Origin: Streptomyces sp. 840.1
GTDB taxonomy: Bacteria > Actinomycetota > Actinomycetes > Streptomycetales > Streptomycetaceae
Assembly: GCF_003751445.1 (NCBI RefSeq)
Contig: NZ_RJUU01000001.1
Location: 997,001-1,061,000 of the forward strand
Direction of reading: 5' to 3'
DNA length: 64,000 nucleotides
The notes below the pieces were generated by a model, which saw nothing but the letters and a program-made list of their open reading frames with translations, was not told the origin of the DNA and made no database searches. Positions 19,284-27,230 of this stretch are shown here, one piece after another; positions within the stretch are counted from its first letter, which is position 1, and every line of letters starts with the position of its first letter. Made by a program: the position numbers and the translations under genes.

Positions 19284-20537
19284 TCAGGCCCCGGAGCCCG
19301 CCGTCCACTGGGCCCAGCTCATGTTCCAGCCGTTGAGTCCGTTGTCGGGCTGGATGGTCTTGTCCGGGGAGTTCTTGATGACGACCACGTCGCCGATCAT
19401 GGAGTTGTTGTAGAACCAGGCGGCGGGCTGGCTGGCGTCGCCCGCGCCCTTGACGTCGGCGAGCCCGACGCAGCCGTGGCTGGTGTTGGCGGTGCCGAAG
19501 ATGCCCTTGCCCCAGTAGTTGCCGTGGATGAAGGTGCCGGACGTGGACAGCCGCATGGCGTGCGGCACGTCCTTGATGTCGTACTCACCCTTGCCGTCGT
19601 CGTCCGTGAAGCCGACCGTGGAGCCGTCCATCCGGGTCTCCTTGTACTTCTCGGAGATCACCATCTGTCCGTTGTACGTGGGGTTTTCGGGCGATCCGGC
19701 GGAGATCGGGATGGTCTTGATCGTCTTCCCGTTCTGGGCGACGGTCATCGTGTGCGTCTTGGCGTCCACGGTGGAGACCTGGTTGCGGCCGACCTTGAAG
19801 GTGACCGTCTTCTGCTGCACGCCGTAGACGCCGTCCGCGCCCTCGACGCCGTCCAGCGCCAGCTTCAGCGTGACGGTGGAACCGCCCTGCCAGTAGTCCT
19901 GCGGGCGCAGGTCCAGGCGCTGGGAGTTGAACCAGTGGCCGGCGACCTGCTGGCCGCTGCTGGACGTCACGGTGATGCCGTCCAGGACGGCCTTCTTGTC
20001 CGTGATCGCCTTGTTGAAGTTGATCGAGACCGGCATGCCGACGCCGACGGTGGAACCGTCCTCGGGGGTGAAGTTCCCGATGAAGCTGTTGGCGGGCGAC
20101 ACGGTGGTGAACGAGGAGTTCTCGTGCGCCTCGCGGCCCTTCGAGTCCTTCGCCGTGGCGTTGATCTTGTACGTGGTCGAGCGCTCCAGCTGGGCGTCCG
20201 GCTTCCAGGTGGTGCCGTCGGCGGAGAGGGTGCCCTTGACACTCGCCCCGGCCGCCGTGGTCATCGTGACGACCGTCAGCTTGCCCTTGGCGACGGTGAC
20301 CTTCGCGTCGTTGTTGATGCTCGCGTTGGTCGCACCGTTCTTCGGGGAGATCGCTATCTGCGCCTCAGAGGTCTCCTCGGCCGCCGCCTTGTCGACCTCG
20401 GCCGCCTGTGACTTCTTCGAGCTGTCGGGGCTGGAACCGCCCTTGTCGCCGCCGTCGCTGCAGGCCGTAAGCACCAGCACGCCGCCGAGCAGTGCGGACG
20501 CGGCCATGAGGCCCTTGCGCCGCTTGCTGTCCGTCAT
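19284..20537 (-). CDS. Lipoprotein L,D-transpeptidase with Ig-like domains (YkuD)
   Basis: L,D-transpeptidases form 3-3 crosslinks in peptidoglycan outside the membrane. The 417-aa protein has a lipobox LTACSD near residue 27, a Ser/Asp-rich linker, two beta-sandwich Ig-like domains as in mycobacterial Ldt enzymes, and a C-terminal YkuD domain with the catalytic IHG...SHGCVGL motif (GTFIHGNYWGKG and TSHGCVGL). The ATG at 20537 follows GGAGAAG; an ATG five codons earlier is possible. A strong hairpin follows the gene. Confidence 0.92.
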   Translation of the reverse strand: MTDSKRRKGLMAASALLGGVLVLTACSDGGDKGGSSPDSSKKSQAAEVDKAAAEETSEAQIAISPKNGATNASINNDAKVTVAKGKLTVVTMTTAAGASVKGTLSADGTTWKPDAQLERSTTYKINATAKDSKGREAHENSSFTTVSPANSFIGNFTPEDGSTVGVGMPVSINFNKAITDKKAVLDGITVTSSSGQQVAGHWFNSQRLDLRPQDYWQGGSTVTLKLALDGVEGADGVYGVQQKTVTFKVGRNQVSTVDAKTHTMTVAQNGKTIKTIPISAGSPENPTYNGQMVISEKYKETRMDGSTVGFTDDDGKGEYDIKDVPHAMRLSTSGTFIHGNYWGKGIFGTANTSHGCVGLADVKGAGDASQPAAWFYNNSMIGDVVVIKNSPDKTIQPDNGLNGWNMSWAQWTAGSGA

Positions 20538-20835
20538 CACACGCTTCTCCATCGTTGCCGAATCCCCAAAAACCCCGAGCAAGGCCGTCGACCGGCGATA
20601 CCCCGTCAATGTTCCAAGAACCCCCTGAAAGGGTTACCCGTTCCACATCCGCTGGAGATGTGGGGAACACCACTCATCGACGTACGGGTATCCACGGTGG
20701 TTCCTGTGCTCCACCGCGTAGGTGCCGCCGGTGTCCGGCCGGTTGCGCGGCAGCGTCGCGATCCGGTGCGCCGGCTGTCCTGCCCGCCGGCCCCGGCCCG
20801 CCGGATACGGGCCGGGGCCGGTGGTTGTCCACCCG
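20538..20835. other. Non-coding stretch upstream of the L,D-transpeptidase gene
   Basis: No gene is supported in these 298 bases. They hold the transpeptidase promoter side, a small CCACATC/GATGTGG dyad near 20643-20663, and the terminator of the acidic-protein gene at the far end. Confidence 0.5.
20787..20821. terminator. Hairpin terminator of the acidic-protein gene
   Basis: A perfect 14-bp stem (CCGGCCCCGGCCCG and its complement) with a seven-base loop begins 14 bases beyond the stop codon of the minus-strand gene. Confidence 0.8.
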
Positions 20836-21258
20836 CTACGCCTGCCGCTCCGCGCTGCCGTCGTCGTCGTTCTCCTCCCCATTGTGCGGGACGCCGGCGG
20901 CGTCCACGTCGCCGTCGTCCCCGTCCTCTTCGTCATCGTCGTCGTCGAGGTCCCATCCGTCCGGGTCCTGCGGGTCGTAGGCGATGCTCTCGCTGCTCCA
21001 GGAGGCCTGGGTCAGCTCAACCCCGGGCACCTCGCTGACCAGGTCGAACGGATCGATCAGCGAGGCAAGGGCCTCCGCACCGTCTTCCCGGACGGCGGTC
21101 TCGGCATGCGTGCGCTCCTCGGCGGAATCCCCGCCGGGCTCTCCGTACTCGGCCGCGAGGCTCTCCAGAGCGGTTCCGCTCAGTGCGTCGGCGTCGGTGA
21201 TCTCCAACACCATTTCGACCCGAAGGCGAACATAACGTGATGTCTCAGAAGTGCTCAT
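20836..21258 (-). CDS. Strongly acidic protein of unknown function
   Basis: The 140-aa protein has a folded N-terminal part (TSRYVRLRVEMVLEITDADA, a beta strand and helices to about residue 95) and a C-terminal tail rich in Asp and Glu (DLDDDDDEEDGDDGDVD). Such tails often bind cations or basic partners. No family is recognised with confidence. It is transcribed alone, divergent from the small LADTG surface protein with about 107 bp between starts. Confidence 0.8.
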   Translation of the reverse strand: MSTSETSRYVRLRVEMVLEITDADALSGTALESLAAEYGEPGGDSAEERTHAETAVREDGAEALASLIDPFDLVSEVPGVELTQASWSSESIAYDPQDPDGWDLDDDDDEEDGDDGDVDAAGVPHNGEENDDDGSAERQA

Positions 21259-21365
21259 GTGCCGGAGCGTAAGCTCCCGGCCGCCTCGGCTTTCCTGCGA
21301 CCCGCTGCTTTCACTAGCATCGGTCGCAGGCCTAACTCACCGCTGTCACAAGGGGGATCGATTCC

Positions 21366-21665
21366 GTGGCCAGCACCCGCCGCCCGCTCCTGACCGCCAC
21401 CGCCGCGGGAACGCTGCTGTGCGCCCTCTGGTTCGTGCCGACAGCCACCGCCACCGGCGATACGGGCGGTGGCCGAGGCACCCCGGACCGGACGGCCGCC
21501 ATCGACGCCATGGGCGCCACCGGCGCGCAGGGCGCGAGGCTCGCGGACACCGGGACCGGCACCGACACGGCCCCGTACCTGATCGGGGGCATGGCGTTCC
21601 TGGGCATCGGCGCGGGCTTCGTCACCTATTCCGCACGCCGCACCGGCCCGCTGCCCGCGCACTGA
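21366..21665 (+). CDS. Very small LAXTG-type sortase substrate
   Basis: The 99-aa protein has a signal peptide (basic RRP then a hydrophobic stretch, cleavage likely near ATATG at residues 28-31), only about 30 mature residues, then LADTG at 59-63, a transmembrane helix at about 70-88 and RR at 91-92. This is the cell-wall sorting architecture; LAXTG is the pentapeptide preferred by class E sortases of high-GC actinobacteria. The GTG at 21366 follows a GGGGGAT site. No sortase gene is adjacent. Its job is unknown; it seems too short for a folded domain. Confidence 0.8.
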   Translation: MASTRRPLLTATAAGTLLCALWFVPTATATGDTGGGRGTPDRTAAIDAMGATGAQGARLADTGTGTDTAPYLIGGMAFLGIGAGFVTYSARRTGPLPAH

Positions 21666-21712
21666 CAGTCGCGCGGCAGCGGGCCGGGCAGACGGGACCT
21701 TCAAAACACGCC

Positions 21713-21878
21713 CTAGGGTCTTTCGTTTGGATCAGGCCGGATCAGGGAGCGGTGTCCGGTGCGTGCGGCTGCAAGGCGGAGGAGGGAGTCAATGCGGAGC
21801 ATTGGCGACCGACGACAACGCCGCAGATGTGCGTGCCGGACACCGCGAGCCCGGCATGATCCAAACGAGAGGCCCTAG
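21713..21878. mobile_element. 166-bp CTAG-flanked MITE
   Basis: Both ends carry CTAG and a 28-bp inverted repeat with 25 matches (shared core TCGTTTGGATCA). The centre has no coding frame. The left end sits 47 bp after the LADTG gene and the right CTAG contains the TAG stop codon of hutH. The 67-bp element at 8928-8994 is a shortened copy in opposite orientation. Transposition must depend on a transposase elsewhere in the genome. Confidence 0.85.
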
Positions 21879-23434
21879 GCGAGCTGCCCCGTCACCGGTT
21901 CCACCGCCGCGACGAGTCCGCCCGCGCGCACGAAGGCGTCGGCGGCGGCCAGGTCCGGCGACAGGAAGCGGTCCGGCCCCGGGCCCTGGACGCCCGCTGC
22001 CCGCAGCGCCTCGACGGCCGCGAGCGAGGCGGGCGCCGGGGTCAGCCCCTGTGCGGCACGCAGCTCGATCGCACGGGTCGCCGCGTACAGCTCGACGGCG
22101 ACGATCCGGGCGAGGTTGTCCACGGCGGTACGGAGCTTGCGCGCGGCCGACCAGCCCATCGAGACGTGGTCCTCCTGCATCGCGGAGGACGGGATCGAGT
22201 CCGCCGAGGCCGGGACGGCGAGCCGCTTCATCTCGCTGACCAGGGCCGCCTGGGTGTACTGGGCGATCATCAGTCCGGAGTCGACGCCCGCGTCGTCCGC
22301 CAGGAACGGCGGCAGCCCGTGCGAACGGTTCTTGTCCAGCAGCCGGTCGGTGCGGCGCTCGGTGATCGAGCCGAGGTCGGCGGCGGCGATCGCGAGGAAG
22401 TCCAGGACGTAGGCGACCGGCGCCCCGTGGAAGTTGCCGTTGGACTCGACCCGGCCGTCGGCGAGGACCACCGGGTTGTCCACGGCGGCGGCGAGCTCGC
22501 GCTCGGCGACCGTCGCGGCGTGCGCGAGGGTGTCCCGGCCCGCGCCGTTGACCTGGGGCGCGCAGCGCACCGAGTAGGCGTCCTGGACGCGCGGCGCGTC
22601 GCCTGTGACCTCGGCGTGCCGCCCCGTGAGGCCCGAATCGGCCAGTACCCGCAGCATGTTGTCCGCGCTGGCGCCCTGGCCCGGGTGCGGGCGGATGGCG
22701 TGCAGTTCGGGGGCGAGGACCTTGTCCGTGCCGAGCAGGGCCTCCAGGGAGAGGGCCGCGGTGATGTCCGCCGAGGTGTAGAGGCTCCGCAGGTCGGCGA
22801 TGGCCATCACGAGCATGCCGAGCATCCCGTCGGTGCCGTTGAGGAGGGCGAGACCCTCCTTTTCGCGCAGCTCGACCGGGGTGATGCCGTGGGCGGCGAG
22901 GAGCTCGCCGGCGGGGCGCACGGTGCCGTCGGGGCCCTCCGCGTCGCCCTCGCCCATCAGGGTCAGCGCGCAGTGCGAGAGCGGTGCCAGATCGCCCGAG
23001 CAGCCGAGCGAACCGTACTCGTGAACGACGGGTGTGATCCCGGCGTTCAGGACGTCGGCCATGGTCTGCGCGATCTCGGGCCGCACGCCCGTGTGGCCCG
23101 AGGCGACCGTCTTGAGCCGGAGGAACATCAGCGCCCTGACGACCTCGCGCTCGACCCGCGGGCCCATGCCCGCGGCGTGCGAGCGGACGATGTTGCGCTG
23201 GAGCTGGGCGCGGAGCTCGGGGCTGATGTGGCGGCTGGCGAGGGCGCCGAATCCGGTCGAGACGCCGTAGACCGGCTCGGGCTTGGCGGCGAGGGCGTCG
23301 ATGACCTCGCGGGCCGCGGCGAGAGCGCCCAGCGCGGCGGCGGAGAGTTCGACGCGGGCGTTGCCGCGGGCCACGGCGATGACGTCCTGGGCGGTGGTAC
23401 CGGACGTCCCCACCACGACTGTATGCATATCCAT
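21875..23434 (-). CDS. hutH: Histidine ammonia-lyase
   Basis: HutH deaminates histidine to urocanate, the first step of histidine use. The 519-aa enzyme has the family active-site tripeptide that cyclises to the MIO electrophile in GSLGCSGDLAPLSH; here it is Cys-Ser-Gly (145-147) instead of the common Ala-Ser-Gly. GVSTGFGAL near residue 57 and the later SLQEDHVSMG-like motif (SAMQEDHVSMGWSA) are also present. The start MDMHTVVVG matches the S. griseus enzyme as I recall it. No other hut gene is beside it. The stop codon lies in the adjoining MITE. Confidence 0.95.
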   Translation of the reverse strand: MDMHTVVVGTSGTTAQDVIAVARGNARVELSAAALGALAAAREVIDALAAKPEPVYGVSTGFGALASRHISPELRAQLQRNIVRSHAAGMGPRVEREVVRALMFLRLKTVASGHTGVRPEIAQTMADVLNAGITPVVHEYGSLGCSGDLAPLSHCALTLMGEGDAEGPDGTVRPAGELLAAHGITPVELREKEGLALLNGTDGMLGMLVMAIADLRSLYTSADITAALSLEALLGTDKVLAPELHAIRPHPGQGASADNMLRVLADSGLTGRHAEVTGDAPRVQDAYSVRCAPQVNGAGRDTLAHAATVAERELAAAVDNPVVLADGRVESNGNFHGAPVAYVLDFLAIAAADLGSITERRTDRLLDKNRSHGLPPFLADDAGVDSGLMIAQYTQAALVSEMKRLAVPASADSIPSSAMQEDHVSMGWSAARKLRTAVDNLARIVAVELYAATRAIELRAAQGLTPAPASLAAVEALRAAGVQGPGPDRFLSPDLAAADAFVRAGGLVAAVEPVTGQLA

Positions 23435-23530
23435 ATTCAGAAGCGTACGGATTGAATCTCTTCATGTCACTAGTGGTCGCCGGGTTGACCCCTTACCGAC
23501 CGGACCGCGCGGGCCCGGGGGCCCAGAGGC

Positions 23531-24721
23531 TCAGGGGCGGTTGCCGCGCAGCCGGCGGCGGTCGTGGGCGGCCTTGGGCGGGGAGTCGGCCAGCCGGATG
23601 ACCTCGCCGTCGCGCCCCGCCACCACGGGCCGCAGCGAGCGGGCCGCCTTCGCCCGGTACTGGGCCGCGTCCGCGAGCCGGAACAGCCGTCGGGCGGAGA
23701 CCACCGGGCCGATCGGGTCGCCGGTGGAGGCGATCCCGCAGGCGACCCCGTTGCCGAACTCCAGCTCGGCCGCCCGCTCACAGAGCTCGGTGGCCACCGC
23801 GACCACCTCGTCCGCCGTCGGACCCACCGCCAGCAGGCAGAACTCGTCCCCGCCGAGCCGGGCCGACAGCGCCCCCGGCAGCATCGCGCCGCACCGCGAC
23901 AGCACCGAGCCGAAACGTTCCAGCAGGCGGTCACCGACCGCGTGGCCGTGGGTGTCGTTGACCGCCTTCAGCCCGTTGAGGTCGCAGACGGCCAGGCTCA
24001 CCACCGAACCGTCCACCCGGTGCCGCTCCACCGCCTCGTCCAGGCGCATGTCGACGGCCCGCCGGTTGGCGAGGCCGGTCAGCGGATCGGTGAAGGCGAG
24101 CTTGCGCACCTCCTCCAGCCGCTCCGTCTGGGAGATCCCGGCGGCCACGACGGCGGCCAGCACCGTGGCGAAGTCCGCGTCCGCCCGCCCGAACACCGGC
24201 TCCCCCACCGGACGCGCCACGTACAGCTCGCCCCAGGCCCGGCCGTGCAGCACGATCGGCGCCACCACACAGCAGCCACGCCCGCGCCGGCGCAGGGCCG
24301 CCACCCGCTGGTGGCAGTAGCCGTGCCCGTAGCCGCGCGCACCCGCCGCCCCGGCGCCCCGCCCGCCGGCCGAGGGCTCCGGCTCCACCGGGCCGTCGGC
24401 CGTCTCCACCCAGGCGTCCGGCTCGCCGCCTCCGGCCCACCGCTCGTGGAGGAACTCGGTGATCTCCGGGAACTGGTGCACCGGGTACGTCTCCTCGTCG
24501 GGGAACTCCTCCTCCCCCTCCGCCCGGTCGCCCGCGTTCACCAGGACCCGCAGCCGCCCGCGCCCGCGCTCCCAGACCGACAGCGCGGCGAAGGAGCCGC
24601 CCAGCGCCTCGCACGCCCCCAGCGCGGCCGCCCGCCAGCACCCCCGCGGGGTGTGCGCCGCCGCCATCGCCTGTGCAAGCGAAACCACGGCCCGGAGCCG
24701 CGCATCATCACCACCCATCAC
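23531..24721 (-). CDS. GAF-GGDEF diguanylate cyclase
   Basis: The 396-aa soluble protein has an N-terminal GAF-like sensor (about residues 8-195, with Gly/Arg-rich insertions) and a C-terminal GGDEF domain beginning at FTDPLTGLANRRAVD. The catalytic ARLGGDEF motif at 287-294 is intact, so c-di-GMP synthesis is likely; in Streptomyces c-di-GMP controls development through BldD and RsiG. The RxxD inhibitory site normally five residues before GGDEF is absent. Cysteines and a histidine in the GAF part (YCHQRV, GCCVV) could hold a cofactor. Confidence 0.9.
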   Translation of the reverse strand: MMGGDDARLRAVVSLAQAMAAAHTPRGCWRAAALGACEALGGSFAALSVWERGRGRLRVLVNAGDRAEGEEEFPDEETYPVHQFPEITEFLHERWAGGGEPDAWVETADGPVEPEPSAGGRGAGAAGARGYGHGYCHQRVAALRRRGRGCCVVAPIVLHGRAWGELYVARPVGEPVFGRADADFATVLAAVVAAGISQTERLEEVRKLAFTDPLTGLANRRAVDMRLDEAVERHRVDGSVVSLAVCDLNGLKAVNDTHGHAVGDRLLERFGSVLSRCGAMLPGALSARLGGDEFCLLAVGPTADEVVAVATELCERAAELEFGNGVACGIASTGDPIGPVVSARRLFRLADAAQYRAKAARSLRPVVAGRDGEVIRLADSPPKAAHDRRRLRGNRP

Positions 24722-24814
24722 CCCAGCTTATGTAGATTTGTGGTGATTTGATCAGTTTGCAGTGACGATCATGCGCGTTGCGTCGCCCTGCGGTAACCCT
24801 GCGTCACGCGGACG

Positions 24815-25627
24815 TCATTCGCCGGGCCAGTTCGGCTTCCGCTTCTCGTTGAACGCGGCGACGCCCTCCGCACGGTCCCCGGAGAAGGCCACCGACCGCC
24901 ACGCGGAGTCCTCGACCTCCAGGCCCGCCCGCAGATCGAGCCCGTGCCCCAGCCGCAGCGCCCGCTTGGCCGCCCGCAGCCCCACCGGGGAGTTGCCCGC
25001 GATCCGCGCGGCCAGCGCCAGCGCCTCGGACCGGTCCTCGCCAGCCTCCACCAGCTCGTCCACCAGCCCCAGCTCCCGGGCCTCGGCCGCCTCCACCCGG
25101 CGGGCGGTGAAGATCAGCTCGGCGGCACGCGCCGCCCCGATCCGGCGCGGCAGCAGCTGGGTGCCGCCACCGCCCGGGATGACCCCGACCGAGACCTCGG
25201 GCAGGCCCACCAGGGCCGTGGCGTCGGCCACGATCAGATCGCAGGACAGCGCCAGCTCGAAGCCGCCGCCGAGCGCGAAGCCGTGCACCGCGGCGATCGT
25301 CGGCATCGGCAGTTCGAGGACGCCGGTGTAGGCAGCCCGTGCGGTCGGCCGCTGCCGCACCAGGTCCGCGTCGGTGAAGGAGTTCCGCTCCTTGAGGTCC
25401 GCCCCCACACAGAAGGCCCGCTCGTGACTGGAGGTGAGGACGGTGACCCGCACGTCCGGGTCGGCCGCGAGCGCGGCACAGGCGGCGGCGATCGAGCGGG
25501 CCATGTCCGTGGACACCGCGTTCATGGCCTTCGGCCGGTCCAGGACCAGCTCGGCGACGTGCTCCAGGCCCTCGTGACCCCGTACGACGACGAACTCCCC
25601 GAACCGCTGCTCGGACGTGACGGTCAT
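24815..25627 (-). CDS. Enoyl-CoA hydratase/isomerase family protein
   Basis: The 270-aa protein shows the crotonase fold: the first oxyanion segment CVGADLKER near residue 94, the second AVHGFALGGGFELALSCD with glutamates, and the PEVSVGVIPGGGGTQ segment. In true hydratases two glutamates catalyse addition of water; E in GGGFELA and E in LPEVSVG occupy these sites, so hydratase activity is plausible. Substrate is not defined by context. The start ATG at 25627 is preceded by a GGGGTG site. It lies between the GGDEF gene and cya, same strand. Confidence 0.88.
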   Translation of the reverse strand: MTVTSEQRFGEFVVVRGHEGLEHVAELVLDRPKAMNAVSTDMARSIAAACAALAADPDVRVTVLTSSHERAFCVGADLKERNSFTDADLVRQRPTARAAYTGVLELPMPTIAAVHGFALGGGFELALSCDLIVADATALVGLPEVSVGVIPGGGGTQLLPRRIGAARAAELIFTARRVEAAEARELGLVDELVEAGEDRSEALALAARIAGNSPVGLRAAKRALRLGHGLDLRAGLEVEDSAWRSVAFSGDRAEGVAAFNEKRKPNWPGE

Positions 25628-25667
25628 GGCTGCACCCCTGTCGGTTAACGAGCGTTACCGGAGGGAT

Positions 25668-25737
25668 CCTAGGGCCTGCCTTCAAGCTGCCGTCGTCGCC
25701 CGGAGGGCGGCCGGGGGGGGCGTCAGGTGCGTGCTCT
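25668..25737. repeat. Remnant of a TAGGGCCTG-type insertion element
   Basis: The sequence starts CCTAGGGCCTGCC and contains CGCCCGGAGGGCGG and GCGTCAGGTGCGTGC, then TCTAGGCG. Its centre resembles the centre of the 152-bp element at 27068-27219 (CCGGAGGGCG and GGTGCGTGC in the same order). It lies upstream of the enoyl-CoA hydratase gene and after cya. Confidence 0.45.
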
Positions 25738-25774
25738 AGGCGTGCCGGCCCCGGGGCAGTCCGTCAGGGGCGGG

Positions 25775-26959
25775 TCAGGAGCTGCCGCGGCGGGCCAGCA
25801 GCCACGGTTCGACGACACCGAGGCCGCGCACCGGGCGCTGCCACATCGGCTGGAGCCCGTAGCGGTACTTGGGTACGGGCCTCGGCTCCTCGCCGTCCGT
25901 GCCCTCCCGGCCGGCGCGCTCGGCGGCGGCCGCGGCCTCCTCGGCGGCCCGCGCCTCGGAGGCGGGGGCGTCGCCGGTACGGGTCAGCTCCTCGGCGAAC
26001 GCCCCGTCCACCAGGACGGCGTCCTTCGGCGCTATCGAGGTGAGCCGGCTGGCGAGGTTCACGGTGGTGCCGAACACATCGCCCATCCGGGTGGTGACCG
26101 TCCCGAACGCGATGCCGACGCGCAGTGCGGGCATCTGCTCGTCCAGCGTCATCGCCTCGATGAGGCGCAGCGCGATCTCGGCCGCGGTGCCCGCGTCGTC
26201 GGCGGCGAAGAGGACCTCGTCACCGAGGGTCTTGATGAGCCGGCCGCCGTGGGCGGCGACCAGGTCGGCGCAGGTGGTCTCGAAGGCCTCGACGAGTTCG
26301 CCGAGCTCCTCCTCCTCCAGGCGGCGGGTGAGCCGGGTGAAGCCGACGAGGTCCGCGAAGCCGACGGCGAGGCGCCGGTCGACCATCTCGTCGTCGTCCG
26401 CCGCCTGCACGACCCGGCCGGTGGCGGCGGCGAGCTGGCGCCGCCACACGTAGACCAGGAACTCCTCCAGCTCCGGCAGGAGCAGCTCGACCAGCGGGTA
26501 GGTGACCTCGGTGCGGGTCATGCCGGGCTCGGGCGGCTCGGTCAGGCCCTCCAGGAAGGAGTCGATCTGCCACTCCGCCAGCCGGGCGGTGGTCTGCCCG
26601 GTGGACCGGGCGACCTGGATCGCCATCGGCTCGCTCAGCAGCCCGGCCTCGACCAGACCGGACAGCCGGCGCAGCGCCAGCACGTCCGCCTCGGTCAGCG
26701 CCTTGGCCTGGCCGATGTCGGCGAAGCCCATGGCCCGCCAGAACCGGGACGCCAGGTCCATCGAGACGCCGGCGGTCCGGGCGGCCTGGAACGGGGTGTA
26801 GCGCCGGTCGGCGCCCAGGATCAGCGCTTCCAGCCTGATCGCGAGGGGATCGTCGGTCGGCTCGGCCGTGTGGTCGACTTCGTGATGCGGTGTCGCGTGG
26901 ACCGATGGGTCCGACGAGGGCTCCGAGCCATCGCCGGAGGTCGTGTCGTCGACGGTCAC
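25775..26959 (-). CDS. cya: Class III adenylate cyclase with N-terminal regulatory domain
   Basis: The 394-aa soluble protein makes cAMP, which in streptomycetes affects germination and development. Residues 1-190 contain an Rv1264-like helical regulatory domain. The catalytic domain carries all key residues: metal-binding D203 (FADLVGFT) and D247 (LGDEVLF), adenine-selecting K243 and D294 (MGDVFG), and transition-state N301 and R305 (VNLASR). The K/D pair supports ATP, not GTP, as substrate. Position next to birA and pccB matches the S. coelicolor cya locus as I recall it. Confidence 0.93.
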   Translation of the reverse strand: MTVDDTTSGDGSEPSSDPSVHATPHHEVDHTAEPTDDPLAIRLEALILGADRRYTPFQAARTAGVSMDLASRFWRAMGFADIGQAKALTEADVLALRRLSGLVEAGLLSEPMAIQVARSTGQTTARLAEWQIDSFLEGLTEPPEPGMTRTEVTYPLVELLLPELEEFLVYVWRRQLAAATGRVVQAADDDEMVDRRLAVGFADLVGFTRLTRRLEEEELGELVEAFETTCADLVAAHGGRLIKTLGDEVLFAADDAGTAAEIALRLIEAMTLDEQMPALRVGIAFGTVTTRMGDVFGTTVNLASRLTSIAPKDAVLVDGAFAEELTRTGDAPASEARAAEEAAAAAERAGREGTDGEEPRPVPKYRYGLQPMWQRPVRGLGVVEPWLLARRGSS

Positions 26960-27067
26960 CAGCCGCCTCCTGCCCGTTCCCTGCGCACTGCCCTGCCGAT
27001 CTGTCGGTGGATCGCCTCAACGATACGGCAGGTGTGCCCTACCTCACGTCCTCAGGTCGTCCGGACC

Positions 27068-27219
27068 TGGGGCGTGTCCGTAAAGTCCCGCCGTAGGCCC
27101 GGAGGGCGTGGTCCGCGGCGTCCGGTGCGTGCAGTCGCGAGCCGGCGGATCGCCCTCGCGCCGGGTGGCCGCGCGTGCCGGGCGTCGCGGACCGGGCGGG
27201 ACTCTGCGGACACACCCCA
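27068..27219. mobile_element. 152-bp MITE with 25-bp terminal inverted repeats
   Basis: The ends match over 25 bp with three mismatches: the left begins TGGGGCGTGTCCGTAAAG and the right, reverse-complemented, TGGGGTGTGTCCGCAGAG. The interior has CCGGAGGGCG and GTGCGTGCAGTCGCGA and no coding frame. It lies 12 bp past the birA stop and upstream of cya, both on the minus strand. The ends resemble those of IS-derived repeats common in Streptomyces. Confidence 0.8.
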
Positions 27220-27230
27220 GGGGGCGCCGC

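Noticed and set aside
24722..24814. GTCACTGCAAACTGATCA-like sequence as a BldD site upstream of the GGDEF gene
   Set aside because: Only loosely resembles the BldD consensus as I remember it; support is too weak.
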